64,000 nt of DNA from Tenodera sinensis (GCA_030765045.1 CM060961.1:143618538-143682537); one strand, 5' to 3'; shown: positions 21,921 to 34,224, counted from the first letter of the stretch. A program made the numbers and translations. The notes: a model not told the origin generated them from the sequence alone.

Positions 21921-22083
21921 AGCTGTCCTATTTCCAAATTTTATAATAATTTTTTTACATTAATACAGTTTATAAAATATTTTTACATTATACATTTTAT
22001 CCTATCATTCATATTTAAAATTGTCTTTTTCTGCAGATTTATTAGCAGACTGTGACTTTATGACAACCCTAAAATAGGACAGC
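21921..22083. mobile_element. Small MITE
   Basis: About 163 bp with 12-bp perfect terminal inverted repeats GCTGTCCTATTT and AAATAGGACAGC, flanked by TA on both sides. AT-rich interior without coding capacity. The TA target suggests a Tc1/mariner-type parent. Confidence 0.6.
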
Positions 22084-22192
22084 TATCCAACTACTGCATT
22101 TTCTCTCAGTTTGAAGTTTTGTTCTAAACTGTACTCCACCGTCTCATGCTTTGTGTTGGGGACCTATAAACTTTCCAAATGACTATGGACAG

Positions 22193-23054
22193 CAAGGTTG
22201 CCAATGCTTGAAAGTAAAATTATCGTACCGTCCACTCAAAATTATAGATTTAGAATCAAAATTATCGTACATCATAAACCAAATGCTACAACAATAAATG
22301 TATCGGCATAACACTTATAAACATGTAATATTATTGATGTTTATGGCATCCATTTACAAGATTGATGACCTCAATCAGTATTACAACTTCAGTGCTTATG
22401 TTTCTCGCACTATTCATCTGAAAGCTTTTCCTCAACTATTGCAGTATTATACAAAGTTGTTGAGATAAACTTTAACATCTTGGTGGCTTGCAGATTTTCA
22501 GATCCACCACATTCTTTCTTAAGCTGAGATGACCGAATAGTCCATTTACCGTGTCTAGGGCCAATCTGTTTCTAATTTTGGTTTTTATTAAACCTAGTTT
22601 GGAAAAACACTCTTTCACAAGACGTGTTACTGAGGGGCAATGAAATCATTGATAATGCAACCTCCGCCAGTTCTTTGAAATCAGTATTTCCATCAAGGTG
22701 GCACGTGTTTTAACAGCACTCCAGAAACTGTCAGGTTCAGGTATGTTCCTTATTTCACACAGAGTATAACGTATTCTAGGTTTTCTCCATTGATCACCAA
22801 TTTTCTGAACAGTGCCTTCTTCATTGAGATTATCAGATCTTGACAAACTGGCAATAAGAGAATAAAGGGTAGGAGATTAGTAGGATATGAAATGGTTGCA
22901 TTAGAGGGGTCGAGACAGGCCATGAGGGCAAAAGTGGTGTGGCTATTTGTAATTAATTTCATTTCGCTGGTGTAACAAACCAGTGAAAATGATATTTTGC
23001 CAGTATCGAAATTATCGTACACCCTCATAATTATCGTACAGGTTGGCAACCCTG
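22193..23054 (-). mobile_element. hAT element, family 2, internally deleted
   Basis: Ends CAAGGTTGCCAA (22193) and TTGGCAACCCTG (23054) are inverted repeats with one mismatch. The 8-bp target duplication ATGGACAG is perfect (22185-22192, 23055-23062). Subterminal AATTATCGTAC motifs occur four or more times. The minus strand encodes the end of a hAT transposase: KELAEVALSMISLPLS, TRLVKECFSKLGLIKTKIRN and NVVDLKI, corresponding to the SNASVERVFSxxxxIKTKxRN dimerisation domain of ZNF862/KIAA1586-like hATs, with frameshifts. At 862 bp it has lost most of the transposase. Confidence 0.85.
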
Positions 23055-23062
23055 ATGGACAG

Positions 23063-23994
23063 ACAACTTGTGCAAGAATGGGCTAGAATTTTCTCCATGC
23101 TATCTTATCCCAAACCAGTCACAAAAACAAAGGCAAGACATTCACGTTTATGAAGTATGTGATATTGAAGTACCAACAGTATGATGCTGTCCTTTCCTTT
23201 TACAATTACAATAAAACATGCAATTTGTATACACAAAATGCAACATATAGATGAAAATCTGAAATTCTTGGATTAACTAAATGTTTTATCCTAAAGGGAA
23301 TGTGGAAGGTGTGAAAGGAAACCTCTACAAATTGTCAGAAAATTTAGTAGAATGTATTGAGCAAGTTTGTATGAATCTGTCTGTGTTGAAAGGCTACAAA
23401 TTCTGCAATCACATTAGGCTAGAGCACTGTACAGCTTTTGAAACTATGTTTAGCTTGTATATACTGTGATTCCATATGCTTATATGTATACTGAACATGT
23501 GCAATTACACATTTCTTAGAACATAGCATTAAAGTATTTTAAGATTGATTTGATATTGTTCAGGATTGCACTATCACATGGACCTGTGTCATTTGGATAA
23601 CTGTAAAATCTTAGCTGAAAGCATACATTTAGTATGCTTAAAGTATGTGATTTTTGATAAAATGCTTTTCGGATAAATAACAACAGTCTCTAATATCTCT
23701 AAATTAGCAAAATGAAAAGAGATCATCAAGGTTCAGATTAACTTTCATTATGTATGCTCTTATATAAGCAAATCTACAGTTTTCTTAGCTAGCAGGAAAG
23801 ACTATCACATTATAACAAATGGTATAGCTACCAAAATTCTACACATAACATGAAAACACAAATTGGATTTATACAGTCAATTCTGAAAAACTTGTTAGAC
23901 TATCCATCAGAAATAGAAAATTTTCCATCTTGATATGATCCTGTTAATAAAATAATGTTGACTACTGACTCTATTTTAACAAAATATTTAATAA
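23063..23994. other. Unassigned intron sequence
   Basis: AT-rich; nothing recognisable on either strand. Confidence 0.5.
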
Positions 23995-24352
23995 AAATCT
24001 GATGTGTTGCATTCACATGACTTTCTCTGCTTTGTACTAACTACTCTCACAAACTCTTATTCCCCTATCTCCTTCATGTTAGTAGAGATAAATATTTGCA
24101 GAAATTATTGCTAATTTTCTTATAAGTGCAAGGGGAATATGGGAATACAGTAGGCTTTCAGCAATAGTCAAAGCTCGTCACTATCTGAAGGTTTTAGAAA
24201 GTCCATTCTCTTTGCATGGCCAAGAGATAAAAAAGTGAATAACAACCTTCCATCTGAGAAAAGTTTAAGCATTGCAAAACTAACACAAATTAACACGGAA
24301 TATCTCCAAAATGGTTCACTCCACAAAAAATGCATTTGAGCCTATTCGTTAC
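23995..24352 (+). repeat. R1 copy, 5' part
   Basis: Starts AATCTGATGTGTTGCATTC and follows the R1 5' half (CATGACTTTCTCT, GTGCAAGGGGAATATGGGAA, TTCACTCCACAAAAAATG). A hAT inserted at 24353; the R1 text continues at 26508. Confidence 0.75.
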
Positions 24353-26499
24353 TAGGGCTAGGAAGTTTATGTATTTGCATGTTTTTTCATAGGGGTTAAA
24401 ATTGTATGCTTTTACATTTATTTGGACATGATTTTATGGTGCATATAACTGTATATTTTCTTGATTTTGATAAGTGCATAATATTTCAATATTATAGTCC
24501 TTATATTGCACATTTTAATGATTTTTATGGTTTTTTATTATTTTTTACATCTGTATATTTTTCATATTGGTAGTATTGCACATGATCATGCAACTCGCGA
24601 GGTGGTGAGAACTAATGCTGAGTCATGTTGTCATGCAGTGAATCCCCTGTTTCCATCCTTTCATTATATGTATGTGCGTATGTTATCTGAGAGGTTTATA
24701 TTAACAAAGATAAAGTGCAGGTCAACGTTTTGAGCAGCACGATTATAGCAACGCTTGCCTGCCCACCAGTAGTTGTCTCGTGGTCTTCAAACGTAACAGT
24801 GTTGTGAACTGGTTCCGACAAAATTAAATTAGGCGTATAAAATATTAAAACACTCTTCAAATGCCTAAAATCAACTTCGAGTACTAGATTAATTAGTTTA
24901 CAGAAAGAGTGTTTGGGTGATTTAATAAATACAGATAATAGGGTACTGTTTTGTGGAGCGTGTGAGAAAAATGTAGGGAGTGAGAAAAGATTTCAAATAG
25001 TTCAGCACATAAACACAGCAAAACATAGGAGAATTTAATTAGAAAACTCGCAAACAAAGAACCTGTTCCAAAACAGCTTGTAGTGTGTTTAGGAAGTAGG
25101 GTTACTGAATTTTCCTACGACTTGTGTCAAGCAATTTTAGCTGCTGATATTCCCTTGTTCAAAATTAATAATCCAACATTTAAAAACTTTCTTGCCAAGT
25201 GCATTCGATAACATATGCCTGAAGAAAGCACACTGCGTAAGACTTATGTAGGACATTGTTACAATAACGTATTGTCAAATATACAAAATGAATTAGCGGA
25301 TCAGTTTGTGTGGTTGTCTGTTGATGATACTCCTGATTCTGAGTGCCATTCTACTGCTAATATAATCATGGGTGGTTTAAATAATGAACAAAAGACTACA
25401 CTTTACCTTCTTAATGTGTGCAAATTGTCAGCTACTGACAATGTAACTGTGACCCAGTTTGTGATGGACTCCTCAAAATTACTATGGCCATGTGGAATCA
25501 AATACGACTGGTTACTTTTATTTGTTACTGATGCAGGTCCTTATATGGTAAAATCAGGACAAACTCTGAAAGGTATTTTTCCTTACTTAATTCATATAAC
25601 TTGTTTGGCACACGCTCTTCATCACATTTCTGAGACAATACATGATTATTTCCCACTGGAGACAGATTTGTGTCCAGTACATATAAAGAGAATTTTTGTT
25701 AAATCTCCTAAAAGAGTTAAATTGTTTAGATCACCAGCACCTAATATTCTACTTCCTCCTGCACCAGTGTTAACTCAATGGGGAACATGGGTTGATGCAG
25801 TTTTATATTATGCTGAGCACATAGAAATAGTCGAAGAGGTTGTTAATTCATTGGACTTGAAAGATGCTTCATCAATTGAAATGGTGCAAAATACTCTGTC
25901 AAGCACTGGGTTAAAAGAGGATCTTAGTTTCATATCTGCCCATTTTTCTTTCTTACCAACAGCCATAACAGCATTGGAAGCTGTAGGATCTCCTTTGCAT
26001 GAATCACTTACTGTCTTTGAAAAAACAATGTGTGATCTAAGTACGGTTCCTGGTAGCAAAGGACAAAAAGTGAATTATGTAATTTCAAAATATTCTGGTT
26101 ATAAACAGATGTGCGATATTCGAGACATCCTGGAAAGAAAACCATGTCACACCAAGAGACCTGACTCTCTCTCTCTGTGAAGCAGTTAACATCATTTAAA
26201 TATGTCCCAGTAACATCTTGTGACGTGGAGAGAAGTTATTCACATTACAAAAGTGTTTTGCGAGACAACAGACAAGGTTTTACAGTTGAAAATTTGTGCA
26301 AAGTGTTGTTTGTGAACTGCAATTTAGCAGTTAATACCAATAGTGGGACCACTTCTGCTTCAATCTCTAAGAATAAGGTAACTTGTCTACTATAGAGGGA
26401 CATTGATTGTTTTAATTAAATAGTGCATATTTCTTGGCATATTTTCAAGTTTTTAAGAGCATATTTCAGTGTTTTTAGGGCATGAACTTCTGACCCCTA
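24353..26499 (+). mobile_element. hAT transposon, copy B (2.15 kb)
   Basis: Starts TAGGGCTAGGAAGTTTATG and ends CATGAACTTCTGACCCCTA, inverted repeats like copies A and C. Target duplications TTCGTTAC (24345-24352) and TTCATTAC (26500-26507) match in 7 of 8. It splits an R1 repeat. Confidence 0.92.
24861..26375 (+). pseudogene. hAT transposase, copy B, the best preserved of three
   Basis: ATG at 24861 is soon followed by a stop. Zinc-finger part LFCGACEKNVGSEKRFQI near 24950; a 321-codon open stretch at 25215-26180 spans QFVWLSVDDTPDSECHS, LLLFVTDAGPYMVKSGQ, HITCLAHALHHISE and FERTMCDLS-like text (FEKTMCDLS). A shift near 26178 then leads into VKQLTSFKYVPVTSCDVERS, the C-terminal dimerisation segment. 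At least three lesions. Near-identical to copy A from 25520 to 25880. Confidence 0.87.
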
Positions 26500-26507
26500 T
26501 TCATTAC

Positions 26508-26625
26508 AGTTTACCACTTATACAAAAGTCATCAAGAGTAAACAGGACTACATAGGCTATAGATAGAAAATTCAAAATATAGATTTGATTTGCCATAAAA
26601 ATGTTTTGAACATAGCTGCACTCCA
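26508..26625 (+). repeat. R1 copy, middle part
   Basis: Continues the R1 text from 24352 (AAAAGTCATCAAGAGTAAAC, TAGGCTATAG) up to the next insertion. Confidence 0.65.
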
Positions 26626-27130
26626 AGCCACTGGTTCTACTACTCAGCCCAAAATGATAAAGATTAAAGAAATAAATGATATGATCAAGCAAATCAGAAC
26701 TTAAATAAAAGTATAGTCTAACAGTGGATGCCTACACTTTGCAGTGTTTTTGGAAATGACGTGGTGGATATTTTAACAAAAACAGGAACCAAATTCAACT
26801 TCATGGTAAACAAAACTTTTCATATGAATCAATTAAACAAATCGTACAAGGAAAAATCATTTCTAATCATAAGCATCACATAACACTTCAAAATGAACAG
26901 TCAAAACGTGAGACAATTTTGAATGCTCCATCAGTAGTTCTGATATAATAAGAAAATTTTCTGTTGCTACATTTCTACTTATCACAGGACATGATTGTTT
27001 GAATAAACAGTTTTACAAAATTGGAATAGAATGCTTAAAATGAGTCTGGGCTGGGTTTGAACCCATGACTATAGGATTAGTGGGACAACACTTAACCAAC
27101 TGGGTCACCCTGACCAATGCTTTTTGTCAT
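26626..27130 (+). pseudogene. I-like LINE RNase H remnant with a tRNA-like SINE head
   Basis: Frames around 26725-27040 give LQWMPTLCSVFGNDVVDIL, TKTGTKFNF and FSVATFLLITGHDCLNKQFY, the end of an RNase H and C-terminal domain as in LINE A/B, with many stops. It is followed at 27045-27125 by a degenerate tRNA-like minus-strand head (GACCCAGTTGGTTAAG, then GGGTTCAAACCC). Both sit inside R1, which resumes at 27131. Confidence 0.6.
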
Positions 27131-27430
27131 GTACATATCTTAAACATATGGTGTTTTAATACAAATTTTTAACCATTTTTAAGAACATTAAAATTAACAA
27201 AGTTTTCTATGTAAAGAGTGGTTTGGATGGTCAATTTTATTTAAAATCTTTGTGTCACATCCTTGGAGAATGCTGAAAATAAATACTAAGCTTGGTAGCT
27301 TTCCAACTGTTTTGCTTTTGAGTTAAGCTGTTCTTTCTTTCTTTCATGGATGATCTTTCTAAAAAATTTTTTTTCAGGTTTAGATGATCCAAAAATATGT
27401 ATTTCCAGTAAAAACTTGGTATACCGAATT
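27131..27430 (+). repeat. R1 copy, 3' part
   Basis: Diverged R1 3' half (ACATATGGTGTTTTAAT, AAAATCTTTGTGTCACATCC, TTTTGAGTTAAGCTG). Together with 23995-24352 and 26508-26625 it forms one old R1 copy split twice. Confidence 0.6.
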
Positions 27431-28363
27431 TCTGACTTACATACTATAAGAAGATGATAAAGTAAAAAGGTGGTTCTTTAGTTCTTTTGATAGAGGTGAT
27501 ACAAGTAATGTAATTAGTAAAACAGGTGAGGAAAAGAGTGTAGCTTTCAAACCCCTTAGCTGAAATGCGGTACAGTATACAAACAATGCAGAGCTGTTTC
27601 AGCCTTTGAAATTCTGTCAATTAATTTAGCTTATACTGACAAATTCACTTAATTTGCAATGACTTAAGTTTCAAATAGTTTGTGGTCGATTATTTTTATA
27701 CATTCATATAAAATTCAATTAAATAAGAAGTATGTAAATCAAAAACAAAATATGAAGGGGATCCCACTATATACTTGATTTTGTTATACCACTGCTTGTA
27801 CAAATGACAAATATATCTTGGTATTTGGATCATTAATTTATACAAGCATTCGTGCTATAGCATTATTTAATTTAATAACATCCAATGTAATCATTAGATT
27901 ATCTATGTGCTATGTAATTATATTGTAAATATGGTATAACATATTAACATGTTCCACATCTTGTTGTGTAGGATCTAAGGAATGCAAATAAAAAATTTAA
28001 AAAAAAAGGCCATATAGCATCTTTCAGAAAACCATTGACAACAAACAATGGCAGTCACACTAAAACATTTTATTATGCTTTAAATAGAAAACAACTTCTA
28101 AACCATTTTTCTTACAGTTGCAAAGCTAAATTGTAACAGGAAACATAAAACAAATGCTTCAGTTTCAAATTATTGTAGAATGAGTCGTGTTCAGTTTCAT
28201 TTTCTCAGAATGCCAAACATTCAAATATGTGCCCTTCTTGTTTACAAGTTTTCAATTCCAAAGTTATCAATGCCCAGTGAACCAAATGTCAGTAAAAAAT
28301 GAAACAAAACTATTTTCATGGAACAATTGATCTCAGTAACAGGTAAAATTAATATTAACAGCT
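27431..28363. other. Unassigned intron sequence
   Basis: AT-rich, no coding similarity recognised. Confidence 0.5.
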
Positions 28364-28376
28364 ATGAAACACATAA

Positions 28377-28726
28377 ACTAAACTAAACCCAGGGCAACAA
28401 CCCATGAAGGGCCAAGGCCTACTGCCCAGCTGCTGCGTCCCCCACTTCTGCCCACTACAGGCATCATTGGTGGGGTGCAGTAATGGAGGGTGGGATGTGG
28501 TCAGTGCCCCAATCCCTCCAGGCCAGTTATGCAGTCTTCTCGACCTGGGGCCGCTACTACTCCATCAAGTAGCTCCTCAATTGGTCCCCCGGGGCCTAAC
28601 GAGGCTGAGTGCACCCCGTGCCAGGCCTCCCAGAGGGGATAAAATCCCCATGCTGGTACCGGGGCTCGAACCTGGGTCCTCCGCACCAGTGGCAAGTGTA
28701 CTACCAACTGCGCTATGGAGGCAGTC
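28377..28726 (-). mobile_element. tRNA-derived SINE S1, copy 1 (350 bp)
   Basis: Flanked by a 13-bp perfect target duplication ATGAAACACATAA (28364-28376, 28727-28739). On the minus strand the tRNA-like head has a box A (AGCGCAGTTGGTAG) and a box B (GGTTCGAGCCCCGG). A GC-rich body follows and the 3' end is GTTTAGTTTAGT. Three more copies: 41738-42084, 49455-49735, 61222-61556. Confidence 0.88.
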
Positions 28727-28739
28727 ATGAAACACATAA

Positions 28740-30038
28740 CAATGCATAAATATAATATAGCTTGTAATTTAGTGGTCTCTCAAATAAATAGATGCATTTC
28801 AGAAACTATTATACTTCATATTAGTGTCCGAATGCTGCTGTTCATTGTCTATGCTTGGTCCCTGTTCTTCCCCTTGTAAATCAGTTCAATTCAAATAAAA
28901 CAACTTAAATCAGTTGAATTCAAATAAAACAACTTCTGTGCTTCTTCACAGAGAGGGGTCTAGTTTTTCATACAGCTATCAAATTCGAAATTAAAGGATC
29001 CGATGACACCAACAAATTGTTCAGATCACTCATCGTATTATAGCAAGAACTTGCTCTTGCATGATGCTGTTGGAACCTTTTAATATCCTTGTTACGTGCC
29101 TCTTGTGTCTCCTCATACAGTTGAACAATAGATATCATTGCTGAATTTATGATGAGATCCATGAATTAGCACTTTGTGGACACTAGCAGAGAGGTAAAAC
29201 TAGGGTATTTCTTCACAAAAAGTTGTGCGGTTTCAAGCACCCACACTCGTAAGGCAAATGTGCTACAATTTATCTTCCTTCCAGAAGAAATCACTAAAAC
29301 ACTTATCTCATGCATGAATTTGATATGGTTAGGCCAACAGTATTTTTTTGACAATGGTTGCAGATTTTGCCACTACCAATTTTTGTATTGTCATCTCCTT
29401 CACCATATAGCAAAAGTGGAAGGGTCAGTGCATGCACCCACCCTCCCCCACAAACAGGCACAGGCAACATGATAATGTGAAGGGTCATGAAGGAAAAGAA
29501 GTTATATCTAAAATGTTACACACTTATTAACCAGTTGAAACTCACCATCTGAAGTGTTCATTCTTACAGTTCTATCACTGTTTAAACATTACCACAGTGC
29601 TATAAACAAGGAAATTACACACTGCAACCCTGCATAAACTTCGGCTGAGTAATGGACTTCTTATCTAATCTGTACAAAGCCACACTTCAGAGGTGCCAAA
29701 AAAGGGCTAAGAAACAACTTACTGATGATTTTCTATGCTTTAGTATCTCCACTTTCACCCCCAAGCTTCAAATTTCTAATTTTTAACATTTCATTTTTGG
29801 ACTGTTGTCCCATTTTAACTGCCTTCTGGCCCACTGTGCAATGCATCCAAAATATAAAAGACCTTAAAATATCTCATTCGTCAATAATTTATATGCATCC
29901 ACTTAATTATATGAAAGAAGATGCTTATTATTAATTTAGATGATAAAGAAGCTAGTAACAGTAATGTTAAGGGTCTCAATTTCAAATGCTTATTCTTACT
30001 TAACTTAATACCATTATCACAAAATATAATGTACTTAC
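28740..30038. other. Unassigned intron sequence
   Basis: A 29-bp direct repeat (AAATCAGTTSAATTCAAATA...) lies at about 28880-28937. On the minus strand near 29370 a GKICNHCQKN motif hints at a decayed BED-type zinc finger, too weak to call. Otherwise nothing recognised. Confidence 0.4.
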
Positions 30039-30228
30039 TTTTCCGTATCTGGGGCTTTCATTGTAGTCACTAATCTATTCTGATGCACTATGATTTTCTG
30101 TAAATGCATCTGACAATGTATACATTTCTGCTTTGATTTAACCGTCTGAGGTAGAGTATGTATTAACTTATTTTTCAAATACTGTATATGTTTGGTAGAG
30201 GGATATGTGCCAGAACATTTTCCTTGCC
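30039..30228 (-). CDS. POLR1A: POLR1A exon 4
   Basis: Acceptor TTTTCAG before 30228, donor GTAAGTAC after 30039. It encodes GQGKCSGTYPSTKHIQYLKN, then KQKCIHCQMHLQKIIVHQNR. The CIHC pair is the second half of the N-terminal zinc-binding site (CPHC in the human protein), followed by the basic strand. Enters in phase 1 and leaves in phase 2. Confidence 0.9.
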
Positions 30229-31235
30229 CTGAAAATGTGAACAGTCACTATTATTTCTTTCTCCTACAAGAATGCAATCCTTAACATTCAAGCAAGCTTT
30301 AAGACTAAAAACCATTATTACATATTATGGTAAAATACTTTCTTCTTTCAAATTTTTGCATCATAAATAACTAGTTTTCATGAAAGGAAAAGGGAAATAT
30401 GTCATATATAAGCATCAGATGACCGAATCTGTGATCCAAGATAATTAAGTACTTGCTTTCTATGTAAGCACATTATAGTTTAAAGTGCCAAGTTTAATTT
30501 TGTTCTATTGAGTAAAAGTGAACGTTTTAAGAATTAAGATGCAACAGGTACAAGAATTTTAAGCCCCAACAAAAAGTCCTCTAAAGTTTGTGTTACTCCA
30601 TACCAGTTCAGACCAATAATGGAATGTTGTGCACTTCTTAATTCCCCAAAAGTACTCAACAAGAATAGTTGAAAAAATAATCTCACATGAGAGCGATGGG
30701 AAATTATTGGATAGATACACTATATATGACAAAAAATGAAGCAACATTTGCTGAAATAAAATAATTCTAAAATAAAAACTGACAGAAGGAATAAACAATA
30801 AAAATGTAACAAAAAATGGAGTAACAGATCAGAATATTAAATGCTTTTTAAAGTTTAAACCAAAAGATTGCATTAACAAAACTCAGGCTGAATAATGGAA
30901 ATGACCATTTTCTCCACCAGCTATGTTGGAATTTTACAAGTGAATATCGGTACCAACCATAAAGCTCCAAAAGTTAAGAGTAGGGAGCATGAACAAAGGT
31001 GGTTTGCTGTGCAGAAAAAGACAGAGAGAGAGAGAGACACTCTCTCTGCTCTGGTTTGCCATTCTGCTGTTTCCATGTGCATCACAAACTATTTAACGTG
31101 TGAACTGCAATCTGTAGTGTTACTAGCGCCCATTGGTTGCACTGATCAGGAGCTTTTCTGTTGCAGATGTACATCCAATACTCACGCACCTTTGCACACA
31201 CTCCATACTTTAGTAATGATTAACGTTACTTGCTG
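30229..31235. other. Unassigned intron sequence
   Basis: POLR1A intron 3; contains a short GA-rich run (31022-31040). No other feature recognised. Confidence 0.5.
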
Positions 31236-31250
31236 AATTATCCTAAATTA

Positions 31251-32196
31251 AGAGGTAGAACTGGAACTTAAAAATTCAATGCCACAACCGGGATTTGAAC
31301 CACAGACCTTCCGCTTGCCGGGCGGACGCTCTAACCACTGAGCTATTGTGACAAACTGCCAGAATGGCATTAAATTCTCAAGCCAGTTCGCATTTCTCCT
31401 GGTAAACCACAAAGGCAGTCTCACATCAGAAACAATTACCCCAATGGTGACTTACTATTGTAAGTACTTTATATCCCAGGATTAAATAACCTTCACATGG
31501 TAATTATTATTTATTTATGCCAACAAACTTACTGTTGGTGTTTTTAAACACACAAGCCGTGTGTGGGCAAAGTTTAAGAGGTAGAACTGGAACTTAAAAA
31601 TTCAATGCCACAACCGGGATTTGATGTGAGACTGCCTTTGTGGTTTACCAGGAGAAATGCGAACTGGCTTGAGAATTTAATGCCATTCTGGCAGTTTGTC
31701 ACAATAGCTCAGTGGTTAGAGCGTCCGCCCGGCAAGCGGAAGGTCTGTGGTTTAAATCCCGGTTGTGGCATTGAATTTTTAAGTTCCAGTTCTACCTCTT
31801 AAACTTTGCCCACACACGGCTTGTGTGTTTAAAAACACCAACAGTAAGTTTGTTGGCATAAATAAATAATAATTACCATCTGAAGGTTATTTAATCCTGG
31901 GATATAAAGTACTTACAATAGTAAGTCACCATTGGGGTAATTGTTTCTGATGTGAGACTGCCTTTGTGGTTTACCAGGAGAAATGCGAACTGGCTTGAGA
32001 ATTTAATGCCATTCTGGCAGTTTGTCACAATAGCTCAGTGGTTAGAGCGTCCGCCCGGCAAGCGGAAGGTCTGTGGTTCAAATCCCGGTTGTGGCATTGA
32101 ATTTTTAAGTTCCAGTTCTACCTCTTAAACTTTGCCCACACACGGCTTGTGTGTTTAAAAACACCAACAGTAAGTTTGTTGGCATAAATAAATAAT
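31251..32196 (+). mobile_element. FB-SINE copy 2: three tRNA-like units in inverted and direct order (946 bp)
   Basis: Flanked by a perfect 15-bp target duplication AATTATCCTAAATTA (31236-31250, 32197-32211), so the whole composite entered as one piece. Order on the plus strand: antisense tRNA-like unit (31251-31410), its spacer and tail (to 31575), a short restart of the antisense unit (31575-31622), then two sense units (tRNA heads at about 31697-31769 and 32025-32095), each with tail GTTGGCATAAATAAATAAT. The antisense part and the last sense unit form inverted arms over 300 bp long and nearly identical. Confidence 0.88.
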
Positions 32197-32249
32197 AATT
32201 ATCCTAAATTAGTTTAAAAAATTGAAGATGGACATAAGTTGGAAAGATA

Positions 32250-32430
32250 GAATGACACTGATTGCTAAGGTTTGAACCACAGATCTGCTGGTCTCTGTCA
32301 AGTTACTCTAATAAACTGAGCTACCATGGGAATATGCTGGCACAACATTAAAATTTCCAACTGATTTGCATTTTGCTGGTAAACCACAAGGAGATATCAA
32401 CAATTACATTTGAAAGAACAGAAACTGCAT
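32250..32430 (-). repeat. Diverged tRNA-like FB-SINE-related unit
   Basis: On the minus strand: TTACCAGCAAAATGCAAATC, then CCCATGGTAGCTCAGTTTATTA and GTGGTTCAAACC. This parallels the FB-SINE order (ACCAGGAGAAATGCGAACTG, tRNA head, GTGGTTCAAATCC) at much lower identity: an old monomer. Confidence 0.55.
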
Positions 32431-32599
32431 TTCAATTTTGAAATCCATCACATGACATACTTGTTCAGAGTTTCATAAAACCACCACCATGAGGTATGAT
32501 GCCCACAGTTAACAAGAAACTGGGTTCTAAGTCAGCAGCAGAAGGAGACCGACGTGTCTTGTGACAGCACTCATAAGTGAGAGGAAGAAGGGAACAAGG

Positions 32600-33700
32600 A
32601 ACATGGCAGCAGGTGAAACAACCGATGTGATGAGAGAATTGATTGAATTGGAAAGATTATTAGTAAGAAACACAGGTACAGAAATGCTTGATAGAGAAGA
32701 AGAGTTTAATAGAAATGTGGAGAAGTTAAGAATGAGATGATGGACATTAGAAGAAGAGTGGAAGAAATTAAAGATAAGAACAGATGCTACAATCTAGTAA
32801 TTACGGGAATTGAGGAAAGAACAGGAAGGGATGCAAGAAGAGAGATATGAGAACTTTTAGGAAGAAGATAAGGGCTGAAAGTAAGATGCTACAAGATTTG
32901 TGAAGCTTTCAGATTCGGCAACAGAAGAGGAAGAAGAAATATCTTTGTGAAATTCATTAGCACACTATTGACCTCGGATGTTATAAAACAAGCCAAAAAA
33001 CTGAGAGGGATGGACATCTACATCAACAGGGATTTAACTTATAAGCAAAGAGAAATACTGAGAAAATTAATAGAACAAAGAAGATCTGCACATAAGCAAG
33101 GAAAAGTGGCATGTATTAGAAATTTGCAGCTATGGATCAATGGCTAAATGACAGAAGGGACATCAGGGCGAAAAAACGATGAGGTGGACAAAAAGAAGAC
33201 AATGAGGCAGGAAAACAAAATTGACACAAGCTTGGATCAACAGAATACAACACCAACTGAGGAAGTGAACGACCAGGAAATGCGAACTCTTCAAAGTGTA
33301 CAAGCAACATGTGTGTTGTGCAGTACAGCATGGGTGGGAGAAACGACATTGAGTGAAGCTCCAGCTGAGATAGGAAGTGATGGAAAGGTGGACGAGAAGA
33401 AGAAGAAAAAGAACGAGGAAGAAAAGGTTGAAAGGAGTGAATTAATAAGTTTATTAGGGTATGGAATAGTGAGTGCAAGGGTGCAATTCCAAAGAAAATT
33501 AGAAAAAATATGAGCAATAAAGATGACATAGCAGTGGATGTGTGTAAGTGGGAAGGCAAAGAAATAGGTGTTAAGTATGGTTGTGAAAAGGGAGGACATC
33601 ACAAAGGTAGCTATCATGTGTGGAAAGATAAGAACAAACAAGCAACTGGTACACCTTGCCATGTGATGAGACAGAGCAAGTGGTTTTGAAGCTGTTAGGA
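32600..33700 (+). pseudogene. LINE ORF1-like protein remnant
   Basis: From the ATG at 32602 (MAAGETTDVMRELIELERLL) a coiled-coil-like region breaks near 32740. Another frame continues with NRCYNLVITGIEERTGRDAR, then RRNIFVKFISTLLTSDVIKQ and AKKLRGMDIYINRDLTYKQR (to 33147). This is the RRM-like nucleic-acid-chaperone core of insect LINE ORF1 proteins (RxIxVKFxSxxxKxxIL...LKGxxIYI). A lysine-rich tail continues to about 33510. Its partner ORF2 is not adjacent, so the parent LINE is unknown. Confidence 0.6.
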
Positions 33701-34224
33701 GTTAAAGAAAGAGGGAAGTTAGGTTAAGTCAGTTTAACTATGCGTTCGTAAAAGTGAAACCAAGGAAGTGTATGGGAAATAGGGTACAGGGGGAGTTAAA
33801 AAAAGGGGGGGATTTAATACAAATAAAAACGAAAGACAACAACTATAAATAAAGAACAGATAAATGCAATTGTTTAAATAAAGAATAATATAAGAATGGT
33901 TTAAACACGTCCAGTGATAAATTCAATTGTATGTGTTGCAACAAGCTGTCCAAGATAAAAGGGCTAGGGCCAAATTCAAGGATAGCTCAAAATGTATAAG
34001 ATTAGAACAAATAAATATCAATCAATCAAAACAAGAATCCGATGAGAGCAATTAGCTCCTGAAACATGTTTTGGTTTCAAAATAAGTGATAAATGTCAGA
34101 AATTGACTCAATAATAAATCTAAATTATTAGTGTGTATCACTGTCATGGAGTCCACCATATACAATTTTATTTGTAAGTTAAAAACCTTTTCGCTTTCTG
34201 TTCATTCTCCTGTATTGACTTTAC
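33701..34224. other. Unassigned intron sequence
   Basis: Follows the ORF1 remnant; purine-rich at first (a G-run near 33800), then AT-rich. No feature recognised. Confidence 0.45.

Noticed and set aside
28968..29488. Decayed hAT/BED zinc finger (GKICNHCQKN)
   Set aside because: Only one short CxxC-containing motif, with no supporting downstream domain or terminal repeats.
30895..31236. 113-codon plus-strand frame
   Set aside because: No family resemblance; includes a GA-rich low-complexity run and lies antisense in POLR1A intron 3.
31251..32196. CRISPR-like or other programmed repeat array
   Set aside because: Units are tRNA-like with retroposon tails and target duplications; repeats are few, long and inverted.
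32250..32430. Second functional tRNA
   Set aside because: It follows the order of the FB-SINE and has a degenerate cloverleaf.
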